Shown piece after piece: positions 4,436 to 5,044 of a DNA stretch of 5,044 nucleotides; within the stretch, counting starts at the first letter, position 1; every line of letters begins with the position of its first letter. Under the pieces are notes generated by a model that saw only the letters and a program-made list of their open reading frames with translations, had not been told where the DNA came from and made no database searches. The stretch is taken from NCBI GenBank assembly GCA_007118235.1, contig SKRY01000169.1:1-5044 (forward strand), written 5' to 3'. The DNA comes from Candidatus Hydrogenedentota bacterium (lineage in GTDB: Bacteria; Hydrogenedentota; Hydrogenedentia; Hydrogenedentales; SLHB01). A program made the position numbers and the translations under genes.

Positions 4436-5044
4436 CGCGGAGGCGCCCATCGGAATCTTTGACTCCGGCGTTGGCGGTTTGACGGTGTTCCGCGCGATAC
4501 GGCGGCGTTTGCCCGAGGAGTCGCTCAGCTATCTCGGGGACACGGCGCGGGTGCCCTACGGCAGCAAATCCGGCGCGGCGGTGACGCGCTATGCCCTGGC
4601 CTGCGCGGAGATCTTGCTGAAGCAAGACGTAAAGCTGCTTGTTGTTGCGTGCAACACGGCCTCGGCCCATGCGCTAGACGCCCTGCGGGACGAGCTGGAT
4701 GTCCCCGTTCTCGGCGTGATTGAGCCAGGCGCTCGCCTTGCGGTGGAGCGGACGCGAACCGGCGCGGTGGGCGTCATCGGCACGGTGTCCACCATACGCA
4801 GCGCGGCGTATCAAGACGCCTTGACGGCGCTGGCCCCCGGCCTGCGTGTTCACGCCAAGGCCTGTCCTCTGTTTGTCCCATTGGCCGACGAAGGTTGGAT
4901 CGAGGGCGCCATTCCCGAAGCCATTGCCCGCGCGTATCTCGATGAGTTGAAGGAACTCGGGATCGATACGCTGGTTCTCGGCTGCACGCATTATCCCTTG
5001 CTTAGACCTGTCATAGGAAACGTGATGGGACCGGAGGTGGAACT
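4428..5044 (+). CDS. murI: Glutamate racemase MurI, 3' end cut by the window
   Basis: Cytoplasmic, cofactor-independent racemase converting L-glutamate to D-glutamate for the peptidoglycan stem peptide. The 205 full codons visible show every hallmark: GIFDSGVGGLTV (residues 9-20, catalytic-site D12 and S13), DTARVPYGSKS (38-48), VACNTASA with the first catalytic cysteine C75, CPLFVPLADEGW (146-157), and LGCTHYPLL with the second catalytic cysteine C186. Family members are about 260-270 residues long, so roughly 60 are missing to the right. The ATG at 4428 lies within the last codons of the GerMN gene (overlap ATGTCTGA). It is preceded by a GGTGGA/GAGGG purine run at 4414-4425 that serves as ribosome binding site. 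No stop or frameshift is seen, so it should be functional. Confidence 0.95.
   Translation, partial: MSDAEAPIGIFDSGVGGLTVFRAIRRRLPEESLSYLGDTARVPYGSKSGAAVTRYALACAEILLKQDVKLLVVACNTASAHALDALRDELDVPVLGVIEPGARLAVERTRTGAVGVIGTVSTIRSAAYQDALTALAPGLRVHAKACPLFVPLADEGWIEGAIPEAIARAYLDELKELGIDTLVLGCTHYPLLRPVIGNVMGPEVE

Noticed and set aside
4674..4991. Minus-strand frame inside murI
   Set aside because: It is antisense to a gene with all glutamate racemase motifs intact, so it is a shadow.

Overview
The window looks like chromosomal DNA of a GC-rich bacterium (above 60% G+C by eye in the main genes). All supported genes lie on the + strand. A cell-wall cluster fills the right half: a muramoyl-alanine amidase with a stalk-type domain, a membrane-anchored GerMN protein and glutamate racemase. 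The left half carries poorly known genes and two long non-coding gaps. The lineage cannot be fixed from sequence alone. Gene content and composition would fit an uncultured phylum such as Hydrogenedentota or a relative, or a GC-rich deep-branching Gram-negative; this is a weak inference.

Layout. (1) 6-395: an uncharacterised, charged, probably helical small protein whose true start may lie outside the window. (2) 396-947: about 550 bp with no convincing gene. It contains a strong inverted repeat (471-499 / 512-540) that merges into a degenerate 10-bp periodic repeat, then further short palindromes and a pyrimidine-rich tract. (3) 948-2063: a tight two-gene unit, a membrane-anchored protein of unknown function followed 3 bp later by a protein with two identical CxxC-x11-CxxC zinc knuckles, resembling the YvyF/TIGR03826 flagellar-region family. 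(4) 2064-2270: a gap with several stem-loops and a possible -10 element. (5) 2271-2438: a 55-residue single-span membrane miniprotein overlapping the start of the next gene. (6) 2374-3669: secreted N-acetylmuramoyl-L-alanine amidase. (7) 3761-4435: GerMN-domain protein. (8) 4428-5044: murI, cut by the window end and overlapping gene 7 by 8 bp.

How they fit. MurI makes D-glutamate for the peptidoglycan stem peptide, the amidase cuts that stem from muramic acid outside the membrane, and the GerMN protein is probably exported and anchored near the same structure. Amidase, GerMN and murI genes are often neighbours, commonly followed by rph and rdgB, so those are the expected genes beyond the right edge. 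I see no clear defence, phage or secretion system. The less ordinary items are the repeat at 471-554, the miniprotein and the zinc-knuckle protein.
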